Origin: Patescibacteria group bacterium
GTDB taxonomy: Bacteria; Patescibacteriota; Patescibacteriia; Patescibacteriales; JAHJJO01
Reading direction: 5' to 3'
Assembly: GCA_018822835.1 (NCBI GenBank)
Contig: JAHJJO010000047.1
Span: 1 to 10,180, forward strand
Length of the DNA stretch: 10,180 nt
The notes under the pieces are model-generated. The model searched no databases. It had not been told where the DNA came from and was given only the letters and a program-made list of their open reading frames with translations. This document shows, piece after piece, positions 1 to 5,900 of this stretch (positions within the stretch are counted from its first letter, which is position 1; the number at the start of each line of letters is the position of its first letter). A program made the translations under genes and the position numbers.

Positions 1-1190
1 GATTTAGGATTATTAATATCAAGTATTTCAAAATAAATATTTTGTTTATGATCAATGTATTCTATATATGGTCTATGAATGGCTATATTAAAATAAAATT
101 GTCCAACATTAAATAGAAATGCAGGAATTTCTATTATAGTTTTAAATTTGCCTTGCAAATAATTTGTTAAACGCCCTGTTTTATCAGATTCAGATGATAA
201 AAGAAGCAAATCTTCACCTATAAAAAATAAAATTGAAAGCAAAACATTGTTCATTTGTTTAAAAACTTTATAGTCTATTTGTATAAAAAATTTTTCATTT
301 ATTGGTATTTGGGCAGTAGAGGGTTTTTTATCTTTATTTAAAATTAATATTTTAACAATTTGAGCTTCTTTATTTTTTAGAGGTTTAAAATTAATTATTG
401 CTTTTTGGCTATTATTTTTATTAAGATACTCATTTATAACTTTTCCTGTTTTTCCTGCTATTTTAATCTCCCCATCCTTTAATAAAATACACCTCCCGCA
501 CAACTGTTCAATCGCTCCCATATTATGACTAACAAACAAAATCGTTCTGCCATCTTTTTTTGTAACCTCTTCCATTTTACCTAAACACTTTTTTTGAAAA
601 TCAGCGTCGCCGACAGCCAAGACTTCGTCAATCAATAAAATATCTGGCTCTAAGTGGGCCGCAACAGAAAATGCGAGGCGGACATGCATGCCGGATGAAT
701 AACGTTTTACAGGAGTGTCTAAAAATTTTTCAATTCCAGAGAATTCTACTATATCATTAAATTTAGCATTAATTTCTTTTTTTGTCATCCCCATAATCGC
801 GCCGTTTAAAAAAATATTTTCCCTGCCAGTTAATTCAGGGTGAAAGCCAGTGCCAACTTCTAATAATGAAGCCACTCTGCCGCGCATTTTAATTTCACCT
901 GTTGTTGGCGGCGTGATTTGAGTTAAAATTTTTAAAAGCGTTGATTTCCCAGCCCCATTAGGCCCGATTATGCCAATAATTTCTCCTTGTTCAACGCTAA
1001 AATTAATATCTTTTAAGGCCCAAAATTCTTCTTTCCCAGCTTTTCCAATTGCTTGCTTGGCTTTATTTTTAGCAAATTGAAAAGGATTTTTAAAAACATT
1101 AGTTAAAACATCACGCAAAGCAACATACCCACCTTGCTGATGGGTTATGTTATATTTTTTTGAAATATTTTTTACTTCAATAATCGGCAT
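1..1190 (-). CDS. Polysaccharide/teichoic-acid ABC exporter, ATP-binding subunit (Wzt/TagH type), 3' end beyond the window
   Basis: This is the ATPase of a two-gene ABC exporter that moves lipid-linked polysaccharide across the cytoplasmic membrane. 396 codons are visible and no stop is reached, so the C-terminus lies off the left edge. Seen in the translation from ATG 1190: Walker A GPNGAGKST (about residues 76-84), the Wzt-typical LLEVGTGFHPELTGREN stretch (109-125), signature YSSGM (164-168), Walker B ILLIDEVLAVGD (184-195) and switch histidine in SHNM (221-224). Residues from about 250 onward are a beta-rich tail (for example FKTIIEIPAFLF and GQFYFNIAIHRPY) matching the position of the Wzt C-terminal carbohydrate-recognition domain; that assignment is by position and is less sure. 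The N-terminus has the roughly 30-residue insertion before the core (ALRDVLTNVFKNPFQ) common in this family. It starts 18 nt after the stop of the AAA ATPase gene, so the two are probably cotranscribed. There is no clear Shine-Dalgarno sequence. Confidence 0.93.
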   Translation of the reverse strand, partial: MPIIEVKNISKKYNITHQQGGYVALRDVLTNVFKNPFQFAKNKAKQAIGKAGKEEFWALKDINFSVEQGEIIGIIGPNGAGKSTLLKILTQITPPTTGEIKMRGRVASLLEVGTGFHPELTGRENIFLNGAIMGMTKKEINAKFNDIVEFSGIEKFLDTPVKRYSSGMHVRLAFSVAAHLEPDILLIDEVLAVGDADFQKKCLGKMEEVTKKDGRTILFVSHNMGAIEQLCGRCILLKDGEIKIAGKTGKVINEYLNKNNSQKAIINFKPLKNKEAQIVKILILNKDKKPSTAQIPINEKFFIQIDYKVFKQMNNVLLSILFFIGEDLLLLSSESDKTGRLTNYLQGKFKTIIEIPAFLFNVGQFYFNIAIHRPYIEYIDHKQNIYFEILDINNPK

Positions 1191-1208
1191 AATTAAAAAT
1201 TTATTCTC

Positions 1209-2390
1209 TCAACCCAATAAAAAATTTTTATAATTAAATTTGTTGATTAAAATTACCCGGCTATTTTTATAAGCTAAAAATTCCTTAGGAGCTGATATTT
1301 TATTTTTAGCCCATTTAAATTCATAGCCATCAAGCCGATCATTATATTCTTCCACATAATCCACTTCTTTCTGATCAGTTGTGCGCCAAAAATATTTTTT
1401 ACAAAATAAATTATCAGCCTGAATTTTTTTCAAACGTTCGCTTACGCAAAAATTTTCCCATAAAGCGCTGATATCATCACGCACTGCTAAATTATTATAG
1501 CGGCTAATTAAACTATTTCTAATTCCCAAATCAACAAAATAAATTTTTTGTTTTTTGGCAATTTCCTTGCGTTGATTGCGGCTATAAGCCCTTAAACGAA
1601 AAATAATAAATGCTTTTTCTAAAATATCAAGATAATTAGTTACAGTGTCGCGGCTACATTGAAGATTAACAGCCAATTCGTTAATTGATACTTCCTGGCT
1701 GATTTGCAAAGCTAAAAGCTGCAATAATTTAACAATTAAACCGGACTTTTTAATCCGATCAAAGATTAAAATATCTTGATATAAATATTTATTGCTTAGG
1801 TTGTCTAGTAATTGAATGGCAATAGCTGTCTGATTTCTCACTATTTCAGGATAAAGACCATAAATTAAAAAATTTTCTAACTGGCCGTCAAGCTCATAAT
1901 CGCGATAAATATTTTTAAGCTCTTTTAATGAAAAAGGGTAAAGCGTAAATTCTAAAGCGCGTCCAGTCAATGGCTCATTAAGTTCATTAGATAGATCAAA
2001 AGAGGAAGATCCTGTAGCAATAATTTGCATATCAGGATAAGTGTCAATTAACAGCTTTAAAATTAAACTGATATTTTTTACTTTTTGCGCTTCGTCTAAA
2101 ACTACCAAAGATCCGTTGCCTAAATTTTTTTTTAAAGCTATTGGATCTTCTTTTTCTAAAGACTGTCTAATTGAGGCTATTTCACAATTAAAATAATCTT
2201 GCTGATTACCATGTTGTTTCAACAGCTTTTTAGCTAAGGTTGTTTTACCAACTTGACGCGCTCCATAAAGAATAATTATTTTTCCTTTAAATAACCATTC
2301 TTCAATATTTTTTTCAATATCGCGTTTTATTAGTTTATTATCCATATAATTACTTAAGGGCTTGTCAATAAATAACCTTTTAAATTTCAT
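1209..2390 (-). CDS. AAA family ATPase with C-terminal DUF4143 domain
   Basis: 393 aa, complete, ending in TGA. It belongs to the AAA_14/DUF4143 family, common in archaea, CPR and anaerobes and without an established function. Seen: Walker A GARQVGKTT (43-51), Walker B LVVLDEAQ (95-102), sensor-like ATGSSSFDL (125-133), LTGRALEFTLYPFS (141-154, with the conserved Arg), and a winged-helix-like segment (about 235-266, SINELAVNLQCSRDTVTNYL). The C-terminal DUF4143 part carries FVDLGIRNSL (285-294), WRTTDQKEVDYV (335-346) and YEFKW (356-360). D344 with E357-x-K359 resembles the D...ExK pattern of PD-(D/E)XK nucleases, and activity is not known. ATG 2390 is chosen because an AAGATGAG stretch directly precedes it; ATG 2345 is an alternative with no ribosome-binding site. 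The gene lies between the two exporter genes but has its own promoter, inverted-repeat operator and leader hairpin, so it looks like an inserted module. A role in polysaccharide export is not supported by its domains. Confidence 0.9.
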   Translation of the reverse strand: MKFKRLFIDKPLSNYMDNKLIKRDIEKNIEEWLFKGKIIILYGARQVGKTTLAKKLLKQHGNQQDYFNCEIASIRQSLEKEDPIALKKNLGNGSLVVLDEAQKVKNISLILKLLIDTYPDMQIIATGSSSFDLSNELNEPLTGRALEFTLYPFSLKELKNIYRDYELDGQLENFLIYGLYPEIVRNQTAIAIQLLDNLSNKYLYQDILIFDRIKKSGLIVKLLQLLALQISQEVSINELAVNLQCSRDTVTNYLDILEKAFIIFRLRAYSRNQRKEIAKKQKIYFVDLGIRNSLISRYNNLAVRDDISALWENFCVSERLKKIQADNLFCKKYFWRTTDQKEVDYVEEYNDRLDGYEFKWAKNKISAPKEFLAYKNSRVILINKFNYKNFLLG

Positions 2391-2400
2391 CTCATCTTCA

Positions 2401-2471
2401 TGTCGGATTTGTTTAAAAAAATATTCAAAATAGCTTGGCTATTCTTTATATTTTTTTAAACAAATCCAACA
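2401..2471 (-). repeat. Long imperfect hairpin in the leader of the AAA ATPase gene
   Basis: Arms at 2405-2424 and 2448-2467 are perfectly complementary over 20 bp. A 4-nt internal mismatch follows, then a 6-bp inner stem (AATAGC at 2429-2434 with GCTATT at 2438-2443) and a 3-nt loop. The outer four bases on each side match in three positions. It ends 10 nt before the ATG of the AAA gene, so the mRNA would carry it next to the initiation region. It lacks a following U-run in either direction and is not a standard terminator. It could be a translational control hairpin or a relic of a mobile element. Confidence 0.8.
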
Positions 2472-2516
2472 TAAATCTGAGCGAAATTTTGAAACGTTAT
2501 TTATTTCCAACCCCTA

Positions 2517-2562
2517 AATATTGCTGTTTAAACAGCAATATTAGTATACATTATTGCTGTTT
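2517..2562. promoter_or_regulatory. Operator-like inverted repeats: three copies of the half-site TATTGCTGTTT
   Basis: Half-sites lie at 2519-2529 (+), 2530-2540 (inverted) and 2552-2562 (+). The first two abut to make a perfect 26-bp palindrome from 2517 to 2542. The second and third form an inverted pair with an 11-bp spacer. The third copy lies in the -35/-10 spacer of the AAA gene promoter and the palindrome lies just downstream of the -10 box, which is the usual arrangement for a repressor site. The regulator is not identified. The winged-helix segment of the AAA protein makes self-regulation possible, but this is speculation. Confidence 0.75.
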
Positions 2563-2571
2563 GAGTGTCAA
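2543..2571 (-). promoter_or_regulatory. Sigma-70-type promoter of the AAA ATPase gene
   Basis: Read on the minus strand, TTGACA (2571-2566) is followed by a 17-nt spacer and TATACT (2548-2543). The -35 is perfect and the -10 differs from consensus at one position. Expected transcription would begin near 2536, giving a leader of about 145 nt that contains the long hairpin. It provides the AAA gene, and probably the downstream exporter ATPase gene, with transcription independent of the permease promoter. Confidence 0.7.
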
Positions 2572-2635
2572 TGGCGATTCCATTTAAATTTTTTATAAAA
2601 TAATTCTATACTTGCCTAATACTACAATTATTTAC

Positions 2636-3451
2636 CTACACCACATCCGCGAAATGTTTTTCTGTTTTTTTAAAATAAATTATTCCAATAATTAACATAA
2701 CAAAACATGCAACCCCTGAAATTAATAATAACTCCCAATTAATCGGCGCATTGCCTAAAATTGCCGCTCTGGCCGCTTTAATAACTCCTGTCATTGGGTT
2801 CATAGCTAAAAGCCATGAATATTCACCGGCAATGCTTGCTGGATAAATCACAGGAGTTAAAAATAAAAGTATTTGTATAAAAAATGGCAAAACATAACGA
2901 ACATCCCGATATCTAACATTAAGCGCTGCTAAAAAAAATCCCCCCCCAATTGATGCTATAAAAGTTATTAAAAGAAGTAGTGGCAAAATTAAAAGACCAG
3001 TTAAATTGGGTAGATAATTATAGTAAGCCATTAACCCAACTAAAATTACAGCAGCAACAGCAAAGTCAATAAATTTTGTAATGGTCGCCGAGATTGGCAG
3101 AATCAAACGTGGAAAATATACTTTTGTAATTATTGCCTGGCTAGCTATTAAAGAGCCGCTAGCTTCAGAAAGAGCGCCTGAAAAAAATTGCCAAAATAAA
3201 AGCCCAACATAAACAAAAATTGGATATGGGATCCCGTCTGAAGGCATTTTTGCTAATTGACCGAAAAATATACTAAACACAACCATAGTAATAAATGGCT
3301 GAAAGATTGCCCACACCACTCCAATAGCAGTTTGTTTGTATCGCACTTTAAAATCGCGCCAACTAAAAAAATACAACAATTCTTTGTATTGCCAAACTTC
3401 TTTTAAGTCGGCTAAACTAAAAGTTTTTTTAGGTTTTATTAAGGTATGCAT
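2636..3451 (-). CDS. Polysaccharide/teichoic-acid ABC exporter, permease subunit (Wzm/TagG type)
   Basis: Inner-membrane channel subunit of an ABC-2 exporter, partner of the ATPase at 1-1190. From ATG 3451 it has 271 aa, the usual length for the family. About six hydrophobic segments are visible: around WAIFQPFITMVVFSIFF, FVYVGLLFWQFFSGAL, FIDFAVAAVILVGLMAYY, LLILPLLLLITFIASIGG, LPFFIQILLFLTPVIYP and LLLISGVACFVMLIIGIIYF. The cytoplasmic N-terminus carries the characteristic LKEVWQYKELLYFFSWRDFKVRYKQT-like sequence, and the conserved MNPM lies before the last segment. The frame is also open from TTG 3463 (four extra residues), but ATG is preferred because the added residues come from an AT-rich tandem repeat. 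There is no Shine-Dalgarno sequence. The gene is followed by 245 nt before the AAA gene, which interrupts the usual tight permease-ATPase pair. Confidence 0.93.
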   Translation of the reverse strand: MHTLIKPKKTFSLADLKEVWQYKELLYFFSWRDFKVRYKQTAIGVVWAIFQPFITMVVFSIFFGQLAKMPSDGIPYPIFVYVGLLFWQFFSGALSEASGSLIASQAIITKVYFPRLILPISATITKFIDFAVAAVILVGLMAYYNYLPNLTGLLILPLLLLITFIASIGGGFFLAALNVRYRDVRYVLPFFIQILLFLTPVIYPASIAGEYSWLLAMNPMTGVIKAARAAILGNAPINWELLLISGVACFVMLIIGIIYFKKTEKHFADVV

Positions 3452-3469
3452 ACTAATATACAAATAAAT

Positions 3470-3485
3470 ATACGAATATACGAAT
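3470..3485. repeat. Short tandem octamer (ATACGAAT, two perfect copies) in the permease leader
   Basis: ATACGAAT occurs at 3470-3477 and 3478-3485, with degenerate AT-rich copies continuing to about 3454. A similar 9-bp tandem (CGAATATTA, CGAATATAA) lies at 9341-9358 in front of the S1 gene. No function is evident. Confidence 0.5.
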
Positions 3486-3517
3486 TATGTTAATATGCGA
3501 TATATATCAATAAAGAT

Positions 3518-3545
3518 ATTATACCATTTTTTTAAAACACAACAA
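3518..3545 (-). promoter_or_regulatory. Promoter of the polysaccharide exporter permease gene
   Basis: On the minus strand a perfect TATAAT (3523-3518) is preceded by TGG, an extended -10 (TGnTATAAT). TTGTTG lies 16 nt upstream (3545-3540). The expected leader is about 60 nt. It is divergent from the khpA promoter. Confidence 0.65.
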
Positions 3546-3580
3546 TTAAGTGGTTTGCTTAATTGGAGAAGACTTTTTAT

Positions 3581-3608
3581 TTGACATATTTTTAAAATGT
3601 ATTATAAT
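3581..3608 (+). promoter_or_regulatory. Promoter of khpA
   Basis: TTGACA (3581-3586), a 16-nt spacer and TATAAT (3603-3608) are both perfect consensus boxes. Transcription would begin near 3615, leaving a leader of about 100 nt that contains a small hairpin at 3620-3640. A second TATAAT at 3689-3694 has no matching -35 box. Confidence 0.75.
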
Positions 3609-3619
3609 AACAATCAAGT

Positions 3620-3640
3620 TGATAACTTTTATTGTTATCA
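3620..3640 (+). other. Small hairpin in the khpA leader
   Basis: TGATAAC (3620-3626) pairs with GTTATCA (3634-3640) across a 7-nt loop, just downstream of the predicted transcription start. It is AU-rich and weak. It could stabilise the 5' end of the mRNA or be a protein-binding site, and nothing in the sequence decides this. Confidence 0.4.
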
Positions 3641-3715
3641 TGTTTATTTAATTTGATATGAGTTCTTTTAAATTAGACAAAGTATTATTATAATATTTAT
3701 GTTAGTTTAAAAGAC

Positions 3716-4054
3716 ATGACAAACACTATGCAAGACAAAGACTTTTTAGAGTATGTTGTAAAAGCCATCGTTAATGATCCTGACAAAGTGTCAGTTACAA
3801 GAACGGTGGACGAGAGGGGAGTTTTATTAGATCTTAAAGTTGCCCCTGAGGATATGGGCTACGTAATCGGCCGAAGAGGTCAGACAGCTCAGTCCTTAAG
3901 AACGTTGTTAAAAATTATTGGCAATAAAAATAATGCCAGAGTTAATTTAAAAATTTATGACCCAAATGAAGCAGCTAGGGGACCAAGAATGTCAAGAGAA
4001 AATGTTAGCGCAAGAAATATTGACACTTCTTCTGTTGACGACTTAAAGATATAA
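3716..4054 (+). CDS. khpA: KH-domain RNA-binding protein, KhpA-like
   Basis: 112 aa, cytoplasmic RNA-binding protein with a single type II KH domain. The core runs from about residue 8 (DFLEYVVKAIVNDPDKV) to 82. The RNA-contacting GxxG loop is GRRG at 52-55 within MGYVIGRRGQTAQSLRTLL, and VNLKIYD forms the last strand. KhpA usually has about 75-80 residues, so this one carries a polar tail of about 30 residues (EAARGPRMSRENVSARNIDTSSVDDLKI) with no recognised motif. In many bacteria khpA lies in the rpsP-rimM-trmD cluster. Here it is next to trmD but convergent with it, so the neighbourhood is retained and the operon is not. ATG 3716 is used; ATG 3728 is a possible internal start, and neither has a strong ribosome-binding site. 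Confidence 0.87.
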   Translation: MTNTMQDKDFLEYVVKAIVNDPDKVSVTRTVDERGVLLDLKVAPEDMGYVIGRRGQTAQSLRTLLKIIGNKNNARVNLKIYDPNEAARGPRMSRENVSARNIDTSSVDDLKI

Positions 4055-4073
4055 AAAATAAAATATCTTAAAT

Positions 4074-4108
4074 AAAAAATCATTCGCCAATTCGGCGGAT
4101 GATTTTTT
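4074..4108. terminator. Bidirectional rho-independent terminator between khpA and trmD
   Basis: Arms 4074-4088 and 4094-4108 form a 15-bp stem with one mismatch and a 5-nt loop (AATTC). The GC-rich part CGCC/GGCG is flanked by A-runs on one side and T-runs on the other, so it works in both directions. It follows the khpA stop by 19 nt. The trmD stop codon (4109-4107) lies inside the outer edge of the stem. Confidence 0.88.
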
Positions 4109-4835
4109 ATTTTTCCTTCCACTCCTTAATTTTTTGATGGTTCCCGCTTAATAAAATTTTAGGTGTTATATATTTTTTTTTATTAGCAATAAATATTTCC
4201 GGTCTAGTATATTGTGGATATTCTAAAAAACCAGGAGTGTTATGAGATTCATTTTTAATGCTAAGACTGTTGCCCAAGACATTTGGAAGCAGGCGAGTGA
4301 TTGAATCTATTATTGCCATAGCTGGAATTTCTCCTCCTGTTAACACATAATTTCCAATAGATATTTTTTCATCAACAAATTTATTTACACGCTCATCAAC
4401 GCCTTCATATCTCCCGCAAATTAAAATGATTTGATCAAATTTTGAATATTTTTGCGCCATCTGCTGATCCCAGACTTTGCCTTTAGCCGAAAGTAAAATA
4501 ATTTTTGTACTTTTTTTAGGCAACAATTTACGAGTTAAGAAGTTTGTGGAAAGCTTGACTTGTTTAGTTTTATTTTTTTTATTCGCATTGATAATTGATA
4601 ATTGATAATTGATAATTGACTGTATGGCTTTATAAATCGGCCCTATTTTCATTATCATACCTGCTCCGCCGCCATAAGGAGTATCGTCAACAGTTTTATG
4701 TTTATCATTTGTCCAATGTCGTAAATTGTGTATTTTAATTTGAATAGCATTCTTTTCCTGCGCGCGTTTTATAATACTTTCAGAAAAATAAGAATTAAAA
4801 ATATCAGGAAAAATTGTAATAATATGGAAAAGCAT
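4107..4835 (-). CDS. trmD: tRNA (guanine37-N1)-methyltransferase TrmD
   Basis: SPOUT-fold, SAM-dependent enzyme that methylates N1 of G37 next to the anticodon and prevents +1 frameshifting. 242 aa, complete. Seen: N-terminal FHIITIFPDIF (3-13), HKTVDDTPYGGGAGMIMK (46-63), knot residues LLSAKGK (114-120), LICGRYEGVDERV (138-150), SIGNYVLTGGEIPAM (159-173) and LEYPQYTRPE (204-213). Two oddities stand out. Residue 162 is Asn where the family has the catalytic Asp of SIGDYVL (usually numbered Asp169). Residues about 72-110 form an unusually long Lys/Asn-rich loop, whose first part (QSIINYQLSIIN, 72-83) is encoded by a tandem heptad array at 4587-4621. Everything else is intact, so I call it a working gene with moderate caution. 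It is the last gene of the translation cluster, 54 nt after nrnA, and ends in a shared terminator. Confidence 0.93.
   Translation of the reverse strand: MLFHIITIFPDIFNSYFSESIIKRAQEKNAIQIKIHNLRHWTNDKHKTVDDTPYGGGAGMIMKIGPIYKAIQSIINYQLSIINANKKNKTKQVKLSTNFLTRKLLPKKSTKIILLSAKGKVWDQQMAQKYSKFDQIILICGRYEGVDERVNKFVDEKISIGNYVLTGGEIPAMAIIDSITRLLPNVLGNSLSIKNESHNTPGFLEYPQYTRPEIFIANKKKYITPKILLSGNHQKIKEWKEK
4587..4621. repeat. Tandem heptad array inside trmD (4 x ATTGATA plus ATTGACT)
   Basis: Four perfect copies of ATTGATA (4587-4614) and one variant (4615-4621) lie wholly inside the coding region of trmD. Because 7 and 3 are coprime, the translated repeat has a period of 7 codons. On the coding strand the unit (TATCAAT) has no stop triplet in any frame. 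Confidence 0.95.
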
Positions 4836-4836
4836 G

Positions 4837-4864
4837 AATTAGTAATTAGTAATTAGTAATTAGT
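4837..4864. repeat. Tandem heptad array directly upstream of trmD (4 x AATTAGT)
   Basis: Four perfect copies end 1 nt before the trmD ATG. On the coding strand the unit reads ACTAATT, which contains TAA, so the array closes all three frames. It also takes the place where a Shine-Dalgarno sequence would be. Confidence 0.95.
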
Positions 4865-4879
4865 AAATAATTTTACAAT

Positions 4880-4907
4880 TTACTGGTTACTAGTTACTGA
4901 TTATTGA
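4880..4907. repeat. Tandem heptad array at the 3' end of nrnA (TTACTGG, TTACTAG, TTACTGA, TTATTGA)
   Basis: Four degenerate copies of TTACTRR. On the minus strand it encodes the last residues of NrnA (SIISN) and its TAG stop. It is nearly the same unit as the array at 5873-5900, in the same orientation. Confidence 0.9.
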
Positions 4908-5873
4908 CCATTTGTTTTCTATTTTTTTAATTCCGCAATTTTCCATTACAAATCCTGATGCTTTAGCATGGCCTCCTCCACCAAGTAAATTTGCTAACTT
5001 AGAAACATCGACACCTGGATAAACGCTTCGTAAACTTCCTCTTACTTTATTTTTTTCTTCACGCAAAAGCAATATAGCTTTTACGCCATGTAAATTGCTT
5101 AAAAATCCGGTAATAGCGTTATAAATATCATCAGTAACATTTGCCTTATGAATATCCTTTAATGTTAAAATTGAAAAAGCGAAATTATATTTTTTATTTA
5201 TTGTTAAGTCGTCCAAAGCTTTGCTCAACAACTTGATGTCCGGTAAATTTTTATTATATAATGTATTTTTAATTATTTGCGGCATACGCGCTCCATACAT
5301 TAACATTTCAGAGGCAATATTTATCGCTTTTTCTGAAGTATTTTGATGTAAAAAATTAGAAGTATCAGTTAAAATGCCTGTTAACACGCAATTAGCAATA
5401 TTTTTTGTTATTTTAATGTTATTGATTTTTAACAAATTATACAACACCTCAGTAGTTGATGACGCTTCAGGCAGTCTTATTTCTAAATCAGAATAATTAT
5501 CCACTTTAGGATGATGATCAAATTCAATAATAAATTGATTTAATTCCTTATTTTTTAATTTTTCAGCCATTCCTGTTCTTTTCAAGTTGCCACAATCTAG
5601 TGCAATTATTAAGTCAAAATTTTTAAAAATATTTGAATTAATGTTATCCGTAATATTTTCTACATTTGGCAAAAAAGAAAAATTATTATCATTTAATTTA
5701 TCACTGCAAAATGCCACGAATTGTTTCTTTAAATGCTTTGCTAATTCTATCATTAAACATGTTGAAGAGATTGCATCGCCATCAGGTCGTTGGTGAGTAA
5801 TAAAAAGTATATTATGCGCTTTTTGTATTTTATAAAAAGCTTGTTCAAATTTTGTGATCAACATAATTTTCAT
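4890..5873 (-). CDS. nrnA: DHH/DHHA1 phosphoesterase, NrnA-like (nanoRNase / pAp phosphatase)
   Basis: 327 aa, cytoplasmic, Mn-dependent. The family degrades 2-5-nt RNAs and in many members dephosphorylates 3'-phosphoadenosine 5'-phosphate. Seen: motif I ITHQRPDGDAIS (25-36; H27, D31, D33), motif II IIALDCGN (89-96; D93), motif III EFDHHPKVDNY (117-127; DHH 119-121), motif IV TGILTDTSNF (165-174; D170) and the C-terminal DHHA1 substrate-binding loop LGGGGHAKASGF (297-308). All expected metal ligands are present. ATG 5873 starts 6 nt after the infB stop, suggesting translational coupling; ATG 5864 is an alternative. The last five residues and the stop come from a heptad repeat array. In many bacteria this gene follows infB-rbfA; rbfA is not between them here. 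Confidence 0.93.
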   Translation of the reverse strand: MKIMLITKFEQAFYKIQKAHNILFITHQRPDGDAISSTCLMIELAKHLKKQFVAFCSDKLNDNNFSFLPNVENITDNINSNIFKNFDLIIALDCGNLKRTGMAEKLKNKELNQFIIEFDHHPKVDNYSDLEIRLPEASSTTEVLYNLLKINNIKITKNIANCVLTGILTDTSNFLHQNTSEKAINIASEMLMYGARMPQIIKNTLYNKNLPDIKLLSKALDDLTINKKYNFAFSILTLKDIHKANVTDDIYNAITGFLSNLHGVKAILLLREEKNKVRGSLRSVYPGVDVSKLANLLGGGGHAKASGFVMENCGIKKIENKWSIISN

Positions 5874-5900
5874 TACTAGTTACCTGTTACTGATTACTGA
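5873..5900. repeat. Tandem heptad array at the infB/nrnA junction (TTACTAG, TTACCTG, 2 x TTACTGA)
   Basis: Four copies with unit TTACTGA or a variant. On the minus strand it encodes the IF2 C-terminus (SVISNR) and TAA stop, fills the whole gap, and ends on the first base of the nrnA ATG. The CAGGTAA copy offers an AGG that could act as a weak ribosome-binding site. Confidence 0.92.

Noticed and set aside
1191..2635. Target-site duplication flanking the AAA gene
   Set aside because: AT-rich stretches near 1219-1241 and 2582-2605 look alike only because of base composition; no exact duplication was found.
3452..3463. Permease start at TTG 3463
   Set aside because: It adds only four residues from an AT-rich repeat; ATG 3451 is a better codon and fits the family N-terminus.
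4587..4907. CRISPR array
   Set aside because: The repeats are 7 bp and directly contiguous, with no spacers and no cas genes.
5587..5796. Plus-strand open frame opposite nrnA
   Set aside because: It is antisense to conserved DHH motifs, has no recognisable domain, and is explained by the AT-rich coding strand.
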